Assembly (NCBI GenBank): GCA_037783545.1
Contig: JBBELK010000014.1
Location: 1-64,000 of the forward strand
DNA length: 64,000 bases
From: Henricia sp. BOLD:AAB3569
Taxonomy: Eukaryota; Echinodermata; Asteroidea; Spinulosida; Echinasteridae
Direction: 5' to 3'
A program made the position numbers and the translations under genes. Position 1 is the stretch's first letter. Each line of letters starts with the position of its first letter. Below, piece by piece: positions 40,401 to 54,600 of the stretch. The notes under the pieces are model-generated. The model saw nothing but the letters and a program-made list of their open reading frames with translations, searched no databases and was not told the origin of the DNA.

Positions 40401-43400
40401 ACGGAGCTCGGCTGCGTGGTTATTCCCCTAACCGTGGCTGTTGGGACACCCTGCGCATGCGCCGCGCTGGTGTACATTTGTACGGCCGTTGACTCACCCC
40501 AGATTGTGACGGGAATTAGGTCAAAGTGTGTCCCAAATGCCGGCAAATTTGGAAATCAAGGAATTTTCCAACCAACTTCAAATTTTGCATGCTCCAAACT
40601 GTATATATTCCGCACTTGTCATGCAAAATTGACAGATTTTCGCTGGGAAATGACGGAGAAATTTCAGAGTTTAGGGAAAACGGAGCTCGGCTGCGTGGTT
40701 ATTCCCCTAACCGTGGCTGTTGGGACACCCTGCGCCGCGCTGGTGTACATTTGTACGGCCGTTGACTCACCCCAGATTGTGACGGGAATTAGGTCAAAGT
40801 GTGTCCCAAATGCCGGCAAATTTGGAAATCAAGGAATTTTCCAACCAACTTCAAATTGTGCATGCTCCAAACTGTATCCATTCCGCACTTGTCATGCAAA
40901 ATTGACAGATTTTCGCTGGGAAATGACGGAGAAATTTCAGAGTTTAGGGAAAACGGAGCTCGGCTGCTTCGTTATTCCCCTAACCGTGGCTGTTGGGACA
41001 CCCTGCGCCGCGCTGGTGTACATTTGTACGGCCGTTGACTCACCCCAGATTGTGACGGGAATTAAGTCAAAGTGTGTCCCAAATGCCGGCAAATTTGGAA
41101 ATCAAGGAATTTTCCAACCAACTTCAAATTTTGCATGCTCCAAACTGTATAAATTCCGCACTTGTCATGCAAAATTGACAGATTTTCGCTGGGAAATGAC
41201 GGAGAAATTTCAGAGTTTAGGGAAAACGGAGCTCGGCTGCGTGGTTATTCCCATAACCGTGGCTGTTGGGACATCCTGCGCCGCACTGGTGTACATTTGT
41301 ACGGCCGTTGACTCACCCCAGATTGTGACGGGAATTAGGTCAAAGTGTGTCCCAAATGCCGGCAAATTTGGAAATCAAGGAATTTTCCAACCAACTTCAA
41401 ATTGTGCATGCTCCAAACTGTATATATTCCGCACTTGTCATGCAAAATTGACAGATTTTCGCTGGGAAATGACGGAGAAATTTCAGAGTTTAGTGAAAAC
41501 GGAGCTCAGCTGCGTGGTTATTCCCCTAACCGTGGCTGTTGGGACACCCTGCGCATGCGCCGCGCTGGTGTACATTTGTACGGCCGTTGACTCACCCCAG
41601 ATTGTGACGGGAATTAGGACAAAGTGTGTCCCAAATGCCGGCAAATTTGGAAATCAAGGAATTTTCCAACCAACTTCAAATTGTGCATGCTCCAAACTGT
41701 ATATATTCCGCACTTGTCATGCAAAATTGACAGATTTTCGCTGGGAAATGACGGAGAAATTTCAGAGTTTAGGGAAAACGGAGCTCGGCTGCGTGGTTAT
41801 TCCCCTAACCGTGGCTGTTGGGACACCCTGCGCCGCGCTGGTGTACATTTGTACGGCCGTTGACTCACCCCAGATTGTGACGGGAATTAGGTCAAAGTGT
41901 GTCCCAAATGCCGGCAAATTTGGAAATCAAGGAATTTTCCAACCAACTTCAAATTTTGCATGCTCCAAACTGTATATATTCCGCACTTGTCATGCAAAAT
42001 TGACAGATTTTCGCTGGGAAATGACGGAGAAATTTCAGACTTTAGGGAAAACGGAGCTCGGCTGCGTGGTTATTCCCCTAACCGTGGCTGTTGGGACACC
42101 CTGCGCCGCGCTGGTGTACATTTGTACGGCCGTTGACTCACCCCAGATTGTGACGGGAATTAGGTCAAAGTGTGTCCCAAATGCCGGCAAATTTGGAAAT
42201 CAAGGAATTTTCCAACCAACTTCAAATTTTGCATGCTCCAAACTGTATATATTCCGCACTTGTCATGCAAAATTGACAGATTTTCGCTGGGAAATGACGG
42301 AGAAATTTCAGAGTTTAGGGAAAACGGAGCTCGGCTGCGTGGTTATTCCCCTAACCGTGGCTGTTGGGACACCCTGCGCATGCGCCGCGCTGGTGTACAT
42401 TTGTACGGCCGTTGACTCACCCCAGATTGTGACGGGAATTAGGTCAAAGTGTGTCCCAAATGCCGGCAAATTTGGAAATCAAGGAATTTTCCAACCAACT
42501 TCAAATTTTGCATGCTCCAAACTGTATATATTCCGCACTTGTCATGCAAAATTGACAGATTTTCGCTGGGAAATGACGGAGAAATTTCAGAGTTTAGGGA
42601 AAACGGAGCTCGGCTGCGAGGTTATTCCCCTAACCGTGGCTGTTGGTACACCCTGCGCCGCGCTGGTGTACATTTGTACGGCCGTTGACTCACCCCAGAT
42701 TGTGACGGGAATTAGGTCAAAGTGTGTCCCAAATGCCGGCAAATTTGGAAATCAAGGAATTTTCCAACCAACTTCAAATTGTGCATGCTCCAAACTGTAT
42801 CCATTCCGCACTTGTCATGCAAAATTGACAGATTTTCGCTGGGAAATGACGGAGAAATTTCAGAGTTTAGGGAAAACGGAGCTCGGCTGCTTCGTTATTC
42901 CCCTAACCGTGGCTGTTGGGACACCCTGCGCCGCGCTGGTGTACATTTGTACGGCCGTTGACTCACCCCAGATTGTGACGGGAATTAAGTCAAAGTGTGT
43001 CCCAAATGCCGGCAAATTTGGAAATCAAGGAATTTTCCAACCAACTTCAAATTTTGCATGCTCCAAACTGTATAAATTCCGCACTTGTCATGCAAAATTG
43101 ACAGATTTTCGCTGGGAAATGACGGAGAAATTTCAGAGTTTAGGGAAAACGGAGCTCGGCTGCGTGGTTATTCCCCTAACCGTGGCTGTTGGGACATCCT
43201 GCGCCGCACTGGTGTACATTTGTACGGCCGTTGACTCACCCCAGATTGTGACGGGAATTAGGTCAAAGTGTGTCCCAAATGCCGGCAAATTTGGAAATCA
43301 AGGAATTTTCCAACCAACTTCAAATTGTGCATGCTCCAAACTGTATATATTCCGCACTTGTCATGCAAAATTGACAGATTTTCGCTGGGAAATGACGGAG

Positions 43401-46400
43401 ACATTTCAGAGTTTAGTGAAAACGGAGCTCAGCTGCGTGGTTATTCCCCTAACCGTGGCTGTTGGGACACCCTGCGCATGCGCCGCGCTGGTGTACATTT
43501 GTACGGCCGTTGACTCACCCCAGATTGTGACGGGAATTAGGACAAAGTGTGTCCCAAATGCCGGCAAATTTGGAAATCAAGGAATTTTCCAACCAACTTC
43601 AAATTGTGCATGCTCCAAACTGTATATATTCCGCACTTGTCATGCAAAATTGACAGATTTTCGCTGGGAAATGACGGAGAAATTTCAGAGTTTAGGGAAA
43701 ACGGAGCTCGGCTGCGTGGTTATTCCCCTAACCGTGGCTGTTGGGACACCCTGCGCATGCGCCGCGCTGGTGTACATTTGTACGGCCGTTGACTCACCCC
43801 AGATTGTGACGGGAATTAGGTCAAAGTGTGTCCCAAATGCCGGCAAATTTGGAAATCAAGGAATTTTCCAACCAACTTCAAATTTTGCATGCTCCAAACT
43901 GTATATATTCCGCACTTGTCATGCAAAATTGACAGATTTTCGCTGGGAAATGACGGAGAAATTTCAGAGTTTAGGGAAAACGGAGCTCGGCTGCGTGGTT
44001 ATTCCCCTAACCGTGGCTGTTGGGACACCCTGCGCCGCGCTGGTGTACATTTGTACGGCCGTTGACTCACCCCAGATTGTGACGGGAATTAGGTCAAAGT
44101 GTGTCCCAAATGCCGGCAAATTTGGAAATCAAGGAATTTTCCAACCAACTTCAAATTTTGCATGCTCCAAACTGTATATATTCCGCACTTGTCATGCAAA
44201 ATTGACAGATTTTCGCTGGGAAATGACGGAGAAATTTCAGAGTTTAGGGAAAACGGAGCTCGGCTGCTTGGTTATTCCCCTAACCGTGGCTGTTGGGACA
44301 CCCTGCGCCGCGCTGGTGTACATTTGTACGGCCGTTGACTCACCCCAGATTGTGACGGGAATTAAGTCAAAGTGTGTCACAAATGCCGGCAAATTTGGAA
44401 ATCAAGGAATTTTCCAACCAACTTCAAATTTTGCATGCTCCAAACTGTATATATTCCGCACTTGTCATGCAAAATTGACAGATTTTCGCTGGGAAATGAC
44501 GGAGAAATTTCAGAGTTTAGGGAAACGGAGCTCGGCTGCGTGGTTATTCCTCTAACCGTGGCTGTTGGGACACCCTGCGCCGCACTGGTGTACATTTGTA
44601 CGCCGTTGACTCACCCCAGATTGTGACGGGAATTAGGTCAAAGTGTGTCCCAAATGCCGGCAAATTTGGAAATCAAGGAATTTTCCAACCAACTTCAAAT
44701 TTTGCATGCTCCAAACTGTATATATTCCGCACTTGTCATGCAAAATTGACAGATTTTCGCTGGGAAATGACGGAGAAATTTCAGAGTTTAGGGAAAACGG
44801 AGCTCGGCTGCGTGGTTATTCCCCTAACCGTGGCTGTTGGGACATCCTGCGCCGCACTGGTGTACATTTGTACGGCCGTTGACTCACCCCAGATTGTGAC
44901 GGGAATTAGGTCAAAGTGTGTCCCAAATGCCGGCAAATTTGGAAATCAAGGAATTTTCCAACCAACTTCAAATTGTGCATGCTCCAAACTGTATATATTC
45001 CGCACTTGTCATGCAAAATTGACAGATTTTCGCTGGGAAATGACGGAGAAATTTCAGAGTTTAGTGAAAACGGAGCTCAGCTGCGTGGTTATTCCCCTAA
45101 CAGTGGCTGTTGGGACACCCTGCGCATGCGCCGCGCTGGTGTACATTTGTACGGCCGTTGACTCACCCCAGATTGTGACGGGAATTAGGTCAAAGTGTGT
45201 CCCAAATGCCGGCAAATTTGGAAATCAAGGAATGTTCCAACCAACTTCAAATTGTGCATGCTCCAAACTGTATATATTCCGCACTTGTCATGCAAAATTG
45301 ACAGATTTTCGCTGGGAAATGACGGAGAAATTTCAGAGTTTAGGGAAAACGGAGCTCGGCTGCGTGGTTATTCCCCTAACCGTGGCTGTTGGGACACCCT
45401 GCGCCGCGCTGGTGTACATTTGTACGGCCGTTGACTCACCCCAGATTGTGACGGGAATTAGGTCAAAGTGTGTCCCAAATGCCGGCAAATTTGGAAATCA
45501 AGGAATTTTCCAACCAACTTCAAATTTTGCATGCTCCAAACTGTATATATTCCGCACTTGTCATGCAAAATTGACAGATTTTCGCTGGGAAATGACGGAG
45601 AAATTTCAGAGTTTAGGGAAAACGGAGCTCGGCTGCGTGGTTATTCCCCTAACCGTGGCTGTTGGGACACCCTGCGCCGCGCTGGTGTACATTTGTACGG
45701 CCGTTGACTCACCCCAGATTGTGACGGGAATTAGGTCAAAGTGTGTCCCAAATGCCGGCAAATTTGGAAATCAAGGAATTTTCCAACCAACTTCAAATTT
45801 TGCATGCTCCAAACTGTATATATTCCGCACTTGTCATGCAAAATTGACAGATTTTCGCTGGGAAATGACGGAGAAATTTCAGAGTTTAGGGAAAACGGAG
45901 CTCGGCTGCTTGGTTATTCCCCTAACCGTGGCTGTTGGGACACCCTGCGCCGCGCTGGTGTACATTTGTACGGCCGTTGACTCACCCCAGATTGTGACGG
46001 GAATTAAGTCAAAGTGTGTCCCAAATGCCGGCAAATTTGGAAATCAAGGAATTTTCCAACCAACTTCAAATTTTGCATGCTCCAAACTGTATATATTCCG
46101 CACTTGTGATGCAAAATTGACAGATTTTCGCTGGGAAATGACGGAGAAATTTCAGAGTTTAGGGAAAACGGAGCTCGGCTGCGTGGTTATTCCCCTAACC
46201 GTGGCTGTTGGGACACCCTGCGCCGCACTGGTGTACATTTGTACGGCCGTTGACTCACCCCAGATTGTGACGGGAATTAGGTCAAAGTGTGTCCCAAATG
46301 CCGGCAAATTTGGAAATCAAGGAATTTTCAAACCAACTTCAAATTTGGCATGCTCCAAACTGTATATATTCCGCACTTGTCATGCAAAATTGACAGATTT

Positions 46401-47900
46401 TCGCTGGGAAATGACGGAGAAATTTCAGAGTTTAGGGAAAACGGAGCTCGGCTGCGTGGTTATTCCCCTAACCGTGGCTGTTGGGACACCCTGCGCTGCG
46501 CTGGTGTACATTTGTACGGCCGTTGACTCACCCCAGATTGTGACGGGAATTAGGTCAAAGTGTGTCCCAAATGCCGGCAAATTTGGAAATCAAGGAATTT
46601 TCCAACCAACTTCAAATTTTGCATGCTCCAAACTGTATATATTCCGCACTTGTCATGCAAAATTGACAGATTTTCGCTGGGAAATTACGGAGAAATTTCA
46701 GAGTTTAGGGAAAACATAGCTCGGCTGCGTGGTTATTCCCCTAACCGTGGCTGTTGGGACACCCTGCGCCGCGCTGGTGTACATTTGTACGGCCGTTGAC
46801 TCACCCCAGATTGTGACGGGAATTAGGTCAAAGTGTGTCCCAAATGCCGGCAAATTTGGAAATCAAGGAATTTTCCAACAAACTTCAATTTTTGCATGCT
46901 CCAAACTGTATATATTCCGCACTTGTCATGCAAAATTGAAAGATTTTCGCTGGGAAATGACGGAGAAATTTCAGAGTTTAGGGAAAACGGAGCTCGGCTG
47001 CTTGGTTATTCCCCTAACTGCGCCGCGCTGGTGTACATTTGTACGGCCGTTGACTCACCCCAGATTGTGACGGGAATTAAGTCAAAGTGTGTCCCAAATG
47101 CCGGCAAATTTGGAAATCAAGGAATTTTCCAACCAACTTCAAATTTTGCATGCTCCAATCTGTATATATTCCGCACTTGTCATGCAAAATTGACAGATTT
47201 TCGCTGGGAAATGACGGAGAAATTTCAGAGTTTAGGGAAAACGGAGCTCGGCTGCGTGGTTATTCCCCTAACCGTGGCTGTTGGGACACCCTGCGCCGCA
47301 CTGGTGTACATTTGTACGGCCGTTGACTCACCCCAGATTGTGACGGGAATTAGGTCAAAGTGTGTCCCAAATGCCGGCAAATTTGGAAATCAAGGAATTT
47401 TCAAACCAACTTCAAATTTGGCATGCTCCAAACTGTATATATTCCGCACTTGTCATGCAAAATTGACAGATTTTCGCTGGGAAATGACGGAGAAATTTCA
47501 GAGTTTAGGGAAAACGGAGCTCGGCTGCGTGGTTATTCCCCTAACCGTTGCTGTTGGGACACCCTGCGCATGCGCCGCGCTGGTGTACATTTGTACGGCC
47601 GTTGACTCACCCCAGATTGTGACGGGAATTAGGTCAAAGTGTGTCCCAAATGCCGGCAAATTTGGAAATCAAGGAATTTTCCAACCAACTTCAAATTTTG
47701 CATGCTCCAAACTGTATATATTCCGCACTTGTCATGCAAAATTGACAGATTTTCGCTGGGAAATGACGGAGAATTTCAGAGTTTAGGGAAAACGGAGCTC
47801 GGCTGCGTGGTTATTCCCCTAACCGTGGCTGTTGGGACACCCTGCGCCGCGCTGGTGTACATTTGTACGGCCGTTGACTCACCCCAGATTGTGACGGGAA
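34481..47900 (+). repeat. Satellite domain 5: divergent units with TTGTGC and CCTGCGCTGG variants
   Basis: Units here share variants rare to the left: CAAATTGTGCATGC instead of CAAATTTTGCATGC, linkers CCCTGCCCTGCGCTGG and ACATCCTGCGCCGCACTGG, GAATTAAGTCAAAG, GCTGCTTGG or GCTGCTTCG, TATAAATTCC and TATCCATTCC. Substitutions within units are visibly more frequent. One linker near 47019 has lost 19 bp, joining CCCCTAAC directly to TGCGCCGCG. Confidence 0.88.
40799..44644 (+). repeat. Seven-monomer higher-order repeat, 1923-bp period
   Basis: Marked units recur 1923 bases apart: TATCCATTCC at about 40875 and 42798, TATAAATTCC at about 41148 and 43071, GTGAAAACGGAGCTCAGC at about 41493 and 43416, and TTAGGACAAAG at about 41615 and 43538. 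The period equals five 273-bp units plus two 279-bp units. The following block (to 45161) preserves part of this order with a shorter spacing (1648), so a third copy has lost a unit. Confidence 0.85.
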
Positions 47901-47910
47901 TTAGGTCAAA

Positions 47911-50640
47911 GTGTGTCCCAAATGCCGGCAAATTTGGAAATCAAGGAATTTTCCAACCAACTTCAAATTGTGCATGCTCCAAACTGTATCCATTCCGCAC
48001 TTGTCATGCAAAATTGACAGATTTTCGCTGGGAAATGACGGAGAAATTTCAGAGTTTAGGGAAAACGGAGCTCGGCTGCGTGGTTATTCCCCTAACCGTG
48101 GCTGTTGGGACACCCTGCGCTGCGCTGGTGTACATTTGTACGGCCGTTGACTCACCCCAGATTGTGACGGGAATTAGGTCAAAGTGTGTCCCAAATGCCG
48201 GCAAATTTGGAAATCAAGGAATTTTCCAACCAACTTCAAATTTTGCATGCTCCAAACTGTATATATTCCGCACTTGTCATGCAAAATTGACAGATTTTCG
48301 CTGGGAAATGACGGAGAAATTTCAGAGTTTAGGGAAAACGGAGCTCGGCTACGTGGTTATTCCCATAACCGTGGCTGTTGGGACACCCTGCGCTGCGCTG
48401 GTGTACATTTGTACGGCCGTTGACTCACCCCAGATTGTGACGGGAATTAGGTCAAAGTGTGTCCCAAATGCCGGCAAATTTGGAAATCAAGGAATTTTCC
48501 AACCAACTTCAAATTTTGCATGCTCCAAACTGTATATATTCCGCACTTGTCATGCAAAATTGACAGATTTTCGCTGGGAAATGACGGAGAAATTTCAGAG
48601 TTTAGGGAAAACGGAACTCGGCTACGTGGTTATTCCCCTAACCGTGGCTGTTGGGACACCGTGCGCTGCGCTGGTGTACATTTGTACGGCCGTTGACTCA
48701 CCCCAGATTGTGACGGGAATTAGGTCAAAGTGTGTCCCAAATGCCGGCAAATTTGGAAATCAAGGAATTTTCCAACCAACTTCAAATTTTGCATGCTCCA
48801 AACTGTATATATTCCGCACTTGTCATGCAAAATTGACAGATTTTCGCTGGGAAATGACGGAGAAATTTCAGAGTTGAGGGAAAACGGAGCTCGGCTACGT
48901 GGTTATTCCTCTAACCGTGGCTGTTGGGACACCCTGCGCTGCGCTGGTGTACATTTGTACGGCCGTTGACTCACCCCAGATTGTGACGGGAATTAGGTCA
49001 AAGTGTGTCCCAAATGCCGGCAAATTTGGAAATCATGGAATTTTCCAACCAACTTCAAATTTTGCATGCTCCAAACTGTATATATTCCGCACTTGTCATG
49101 CAAAATTGACAGATTTTCGCTGGGAAATGACGGAGAAATTTCAGAGTTTAGGGAAAACGGAGCTCGGCTGCGTGGTTATTCCCCTAACCGTGGCTGTTGG
49201 GACACCCTGCGCCGCGCTGGTGTACATTTGTACGGCCGTTGACTCACCCCAGATTGTGACGGGAATTAGGTCAAAGTGTGTCCCAAATGCCGGCAAATTT
49301 GGAAATCAAGGAATTTTCCAACCAACTTCAAATTGTGCATGCTCCAAACTGTATCCATTCCGCACTTGTCATGCAAAATTGACAGATTTTCGCTGGGAAA
49401 TGACGGAGAAATTTCAGAGTTTAGGGAAAACGGAGCTCGGCTGCGTGGTTATTCCCCTAACCGTGGCTGTTGGGACACCCTGCGCTGCGCTGGTGTACAT
49501 TTGTACGGCCGTTGACTCACCCCAGATTGTGACGGGAATTAGGTCAAAGTGTGTCCCAAATGCCGGCAAATTTGGAAATCAAGGAATTTTCCAACCAACT
49601 TCAAATTTTGCATGCTCCAAACTGTATATATTCCGCACTTGTCATGCAAAATTGACAGATTTTCGCTGGGAAATGACGGAGAAATTTCAGAGTTTAGGGA
49701 AAACGGAGCTCGGCTACGTGGTTATTCCCATAACCGTGGCTGTTGGGACACCCTGCGCTGCGCTGGTGTACATTTGTACGGCCGTTGACTCACCCCAGAT
49801 TGTGACGGGAATTAGGTCAAAGTGTGTCCCAAATGCCGGCAAATTTGGAAATCAAGGAATTTTCCAACCAACTTCAAATTTTGCATGCACCAAACTGTAT
49901 ATATTCCGCACTTGTCATGCAAAATTGACAGATTTTCGCTGGGAAATGACGGAGAAATTTCAGAGTTTAGGGAAAACGGAACTCGGCTACGTGGTTATTC
50001 CCCTAACCGTGGCTGTTGGGACACCGTGCGCTGCGCTGGTGTACATTTGTACGGCCGTTGACTCACCCCAGATTGTGACGGGAATTAGGTCAAAGTGTGT
50101 CCCAAATGCCGGCAAATTTGGAAATCAAGGAATTTTCCAACCAACTTCAAATTTTGCATGCTCCAAACTGTATATATTCCGCACTTGTCATGCAAAATTG
50201 ACAGATTTTCGCTGGGAAATGACGGAGAAATTTCAGAGTTGAGGGAAAACGGAGCTCGGCTACGTGGTTATTCCTCTAACCGTGGCTGTTGGGACACCCT
50301 GCGCTGCGCTGGTGTACATTTGTACGGCCGTTGACTCACCCCAGATTGTGACGGGAATTAGGTCAAAGTGTGTCCCAAATGCCGGCAAATTGGGAAATCA
50401 AGGAATTTTCCAACCAACTTCAAATTTTGCATGCTCCAAACTGTATATATTCCGCACTTGTCATGCAAAATTGACAGATTTTCGCTGTGAAATGACGGAG
50501 AAATTTCAGAGTTTAGGGAAAACGGAGCTCGGCTACGTGGTTATTCCCATAACCGTGGCTGTTGGGACACCCTGCGCTGCGCTGGTGTACATTTGTACGG
50601 CCGTTGACTCACCCCAGATTGTGACGGGAATTAGGTCAAA
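47911..50640 (+). repeat. Five-monomer higher-order repeat, 1365-bp period, two copies
   Basis: Five consecutive 273-bp units (47911-49275) are repeated at 49276-50640. Paired markers 1365 bases apart are TATCCATTCC (47987, 49352), GCTACGTGGTTATTCCCATAACC (near 48348, 49713), ACGGAACTCGG (near 48611, 49976), CACCGTGCGC (near 48656, 50021), and GAGTTGAGGG with TTCCTCTAACC (near 48871, 50236). A private change, GCATGCACC near 49885, is only in the second copy. Confidence 0.87.
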
Positions 50641-52005
50641 GTGTGTCCCAAATGCCGGCAACTTTGTAAATCAAGGAATTTTCCAACCAACTTCAAATTT
50701 TGCATGCTCCAAACTGTATATATTCCGCACTTGTCATGCAAAATTGACAGATTTTCGCTGGGAAATGACGGAGAAATTTCAGAGTTTAGGGAAAACGGAA
50801 CTCGGCTACGTGGTTATTCCCCTAACCGTGGCTGTTGGGACACCGTGCGCTGCGCTGGTGTACATTTGTACGGCCGTTGATTCACCCCAGATTGTGACGG
50901 GAATTAGGTCAAAGTGTGTCCCAAATGCAGGCAAATTTGGAAATCAAGGAATTTTCCAACCAACTTCAAATTTTGCATGCTCCAAACTGTATATATTCCG
51001 CACTTGTCATGCAAAATTGACAGATTTTCGCTGGGAAATGACGGAGAAATTTCAGAGTTTAGGGAAAACGGAGCTCGGCTACGTGGTTATTCCCCTAACC
51101 GTGGCTGTTGGGACACCCTGCGCTGCGCTGGTGTACATTTGTACGGCCGTTGACTCACCCCAGGTTGTGACGGGAATTAGGTCAAAGTGTGTCCCAAATG
51201 CCGGCAAATTTGGAAATCAAGGAATTTTCCAACCAACTTCAAATTTTGCATGCTCCAAACTGTATATATTCCGCACTTTTCATGCAAAATTTACAGATTT
51301 TCGCTGGGAAATGACGGAGAAATTTCAGAGTTTAGGGAAAACGGAGCTCCGCTACGTGGTTATTCCCCTAACCGTGGCTGTTGGGACACCCTGCGCCGCG
51401 CTGGTGTACATTTGTACGGCCGTTGACTCATCCCAGATTGTGACGGGAATTAGGTCAATGTGTGTCCCAAATGCCGGCAAATTTGGAAATCAAGGAATTT
51501 TCCAACCAACTTCAAATTTTGCATGCTCCAAACTGTATATATTCCGCACTTGTCATGCAAAATTGACAGATTTTCGCTGGGAAATGACGGAGAAATTTCA
51601 GAGTTTAGGGAAAACGGAGCTCGGCTACGTGGTTATTCCCATAACCGTGGCTGTTGGGACACCCTGCGCTGCGCTGGTGTACATTTGTACGGCCGTTGAC
51701 TCACCCCAGATTGTGACGGGAATTAGGTCAAAGTGTGTCCCAAATGCCGGCAAATTTGGAAATCAAGGAATTTTCCAACCAACTTCAAATTTTGCATGCT
51801 CCAAACTGTATATATTCCGCACTTGTCATGCAAAATTGACAGATTTTCGCTGGGAAATGACGGAGAAATTTCAGAGTTTAGGGAAAACGGAGCTCGGCTA
51901 CGTGGTTATTCCCCAAACCGTGGCTGTTGGGACACCCTGCGCTGCGCTGGTGTACATTTGTACGGCCGTTGACTCACCCCAGATTGTGACGGGAATTAGG
52001 TCAAA

Positions 52006-54600
52006 GTGTGTCCCAAATGCCGGCAAATTTGGAAATCAAGGAATTTTCCAACCAACTTCAAATTTTGCATGCTCCAAACTGTATATATTCCGCACTTGTC
52101 ATGCAAAATTGACCGATTTTCGCTGGGAAATGACGGAGAAATTTCAGAGTTTAGGGAAAACGGAGCTCGGCTACGTGGTTATTCCCCTAACCGTGGCTGT
52201 TGGGACACCCTGCGCTGCGCTGGTGTACATTTGTACGGCCGTTGACTCACCCCAGATTGTGACGGGAATTAGGTCAAAGTGTGTCCCAAATGCCGGCAAA
52301 TTTGGAAATCAAGGAATTTTCCAACCAACTTCAAATTTTGCATGCTCCAAACTGTATATACTCCGCACTTGTCATGCAAAATTGACAGATTTTCGCTGGG
52401 AAATGACGGAGAAATTTCAGAGTTTAGGGAAAACGGAGCTCGGCTACGTAGTTATTTCCCTAACCGTGGCTGTTGGGACACCCTGCGCTGCGCTGGTGTA
52501 CATTTGTACGGCCGTTGACTCACCCCAGATTGTGACGGGAATTAGGTCAAAGTGTGTCCCAAATGCCGGCAAATTTGGAAATCAAGGAATTTTCCAACCA
52601 ACTTCAAATTTTGCATGCTCCAAACTGTATATATTCTGCAAAATTGACAGATTTTCGCTGGGAAATGACGGAGAAATTTAAGAGTTTAGGGAAAACGGAG
52701 CTCGGCTACGTGGTTATTCCCCTAACCGTGGCTGTTGGGACACCCTGCGCTGCGCTGGTGTACATTTGTACGGCCGTTGACTCACCCCAGGTTGTGACGG
52801 GAATTAGGTCAAAGTGTGTCCCAAATGCCGGCAAATTTGGAAATCAAGGAATTTTCCAACCAACTTCAAATTTTGCATGCTCCAAACTGTATATATTCCG
52901 CACTTGTCATGCAAAATTGACAGATTTTCGCTGGGAAATGACAGAGAAATTTCAGAGTTTAGGGAAAACGGAGCTCGGCTGCGTGGTTATTCCCCTAACC
53001 GTGGCTGTTGGGACACCCTGCGCCGCGCTGGTCTACATTTCTACGGCCGTTGACTCACCCCAGATTGTGACGGGAATTAGGTCAAAGTGTGTCCCAAATG
53101 CCGGCAAATTTGGAAATCAAGGAATTTTCAAACCAACTTCAAATTTTGCATGCTCCAAACTGTATATATTCCGCACTTGTCATGCAAAATTGACAGATTT
53201 TCGCTGGGAAATGACGGAGAAATTTCAGAGTTTAGGGAAAACGGAGCTCGGCTACGTGGTTATTCCCCAAACCGTGGCTGTTGGGACACCCTGCGCTGCG
53301 CTGGTGTACATTTGTACGGCCGTTGACTCACCCCAGATTGTGACGGGAATTAGGTCAAAGTGTGTCCCAAATGCCGGCAAATTTGGAAATCAAGGAATTT
53401 TCCAACCAACTTCAAATTTTGCATGCTCCAAACTGTATATATTCCGCACTTGTCATGCAAAATTGACCGATTTTCGCTGGGAAATGACGGAGAAATTTCA
53501 GAGTTTAGGGAAAACGGAGCTCGGCTACGTGGTTATTCCCCTAACCGTGGCTGTTGGGACACCCTGCGCTGCGCTGGTGTACATTTGTACGGCCGTTGAC
53601 TCACCCCAGATTGTGACGGGAATTAGGTCAAAGTGTGTCCCAAATGCCGGCAAATTTGGAAATCAAGGAATTTTCCAACCAACTTCAAATTTTGCATGCT
53701 CCAAACTGTATATACTCCGCACTTGTCATGCAAAATTGACAGATTTTCGCTGGGAAATGACGGAGAAATTTCAGAGTTTAGGGAAAACGGAGCTCGGCTA
53801 CGTAGTTATTTCCCTAACCGTGGCTGTTGGGACACCCTGCGCTGCGCTGGTGTACATTTGTACGGCCGTTGACTCACCCCAGATTGTGACGGGAATTAGG
53901 TCAAAGTGTGTCCCAAATGCCGGCAAATTTGGAAATCAAGGAATTTTCCAACCAACTTCAAATTTTGCATGCTCCAAACTGTATATATTCTGCAAAATTG
54001 ACAGATTTTCGCTGGGAAATGACGGAGAAATTTAAGAGTTTAGGGAAAACGGAGCTCGGCTACGTGGTTATTCCCCTAACCGTGGCTGTTGGGACACCCT
54101 GCGCTGCGCTGGTGTACATTTGTACGGCCGTTGACTCACCCCAGGTTGTGACGGGAATTAGGTCAAAGTGTGTCCCAAATGCCGGCAAATTTGGAAATCA
54201 AGGAATTTTCCAACCAACTTCAAATTTTGCATGCTCCAAACTGTATATATTCCGCACTTGTCATGCAAAATTGACAGATTTTCGCTGGGAAATGACAGAG
54301 AAATTTCAGAGTTTAGGGAAAACGGAGCTCGGCTACGTGGTTATTCCCCTAACCGTGGCTGTTGGGACACCCTGCGCTGCGCTAGTGTACATTTGTACGG
54401 CCGTTGACTCACCCCAGGTTGTGACGGGAATTAGGTCAAAGTGTGTCCCAAATGCCGGCAAATTTGGAAATCAAGGAATTTTCCTAACAACTTCAAATTT
54501 TGCATGCTCCAAACTGTATACATTCCGCACTTGTCATGCAAAATTGACAGATTTTCGCTTGGAAATGACGGAGAAATTTCAGAGTTTAGGGAAAACGGAG
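52006..54600 (+). repeat. Five-monomer higher-order repeat, 1354-bp period, at the array edge
   Basis: Units at 52006, 52279, 52554 and 52814 recur at 53360, 53633, 53908 and 54168, 1354 bases later. That is five units minus 11 bp. The missing bases are in a unit where TATATTCCGCACTTGTCATGC is shortened to TATATTCTGC, found near 52635 and again near 53989. Shared markers include TTGACCGATT, TATACTCCGC, ACGTAGTTATTTCCC, GAAATTTAAGAG and CCCCAGGTTGTG. Confidence 0.87.

Noticed and set aside
38160-44555. A 2131-codon open frame as a giant repeat protein gene
   Set aside because: It is pure satellite translated through. Neighbouring identical units carry 1-bp indels and stops, a second frame of the same unit is also largely open (79 codons), and start codons fall at repeat positions with no gene context. 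Kept as a finding to test, not as a gene.
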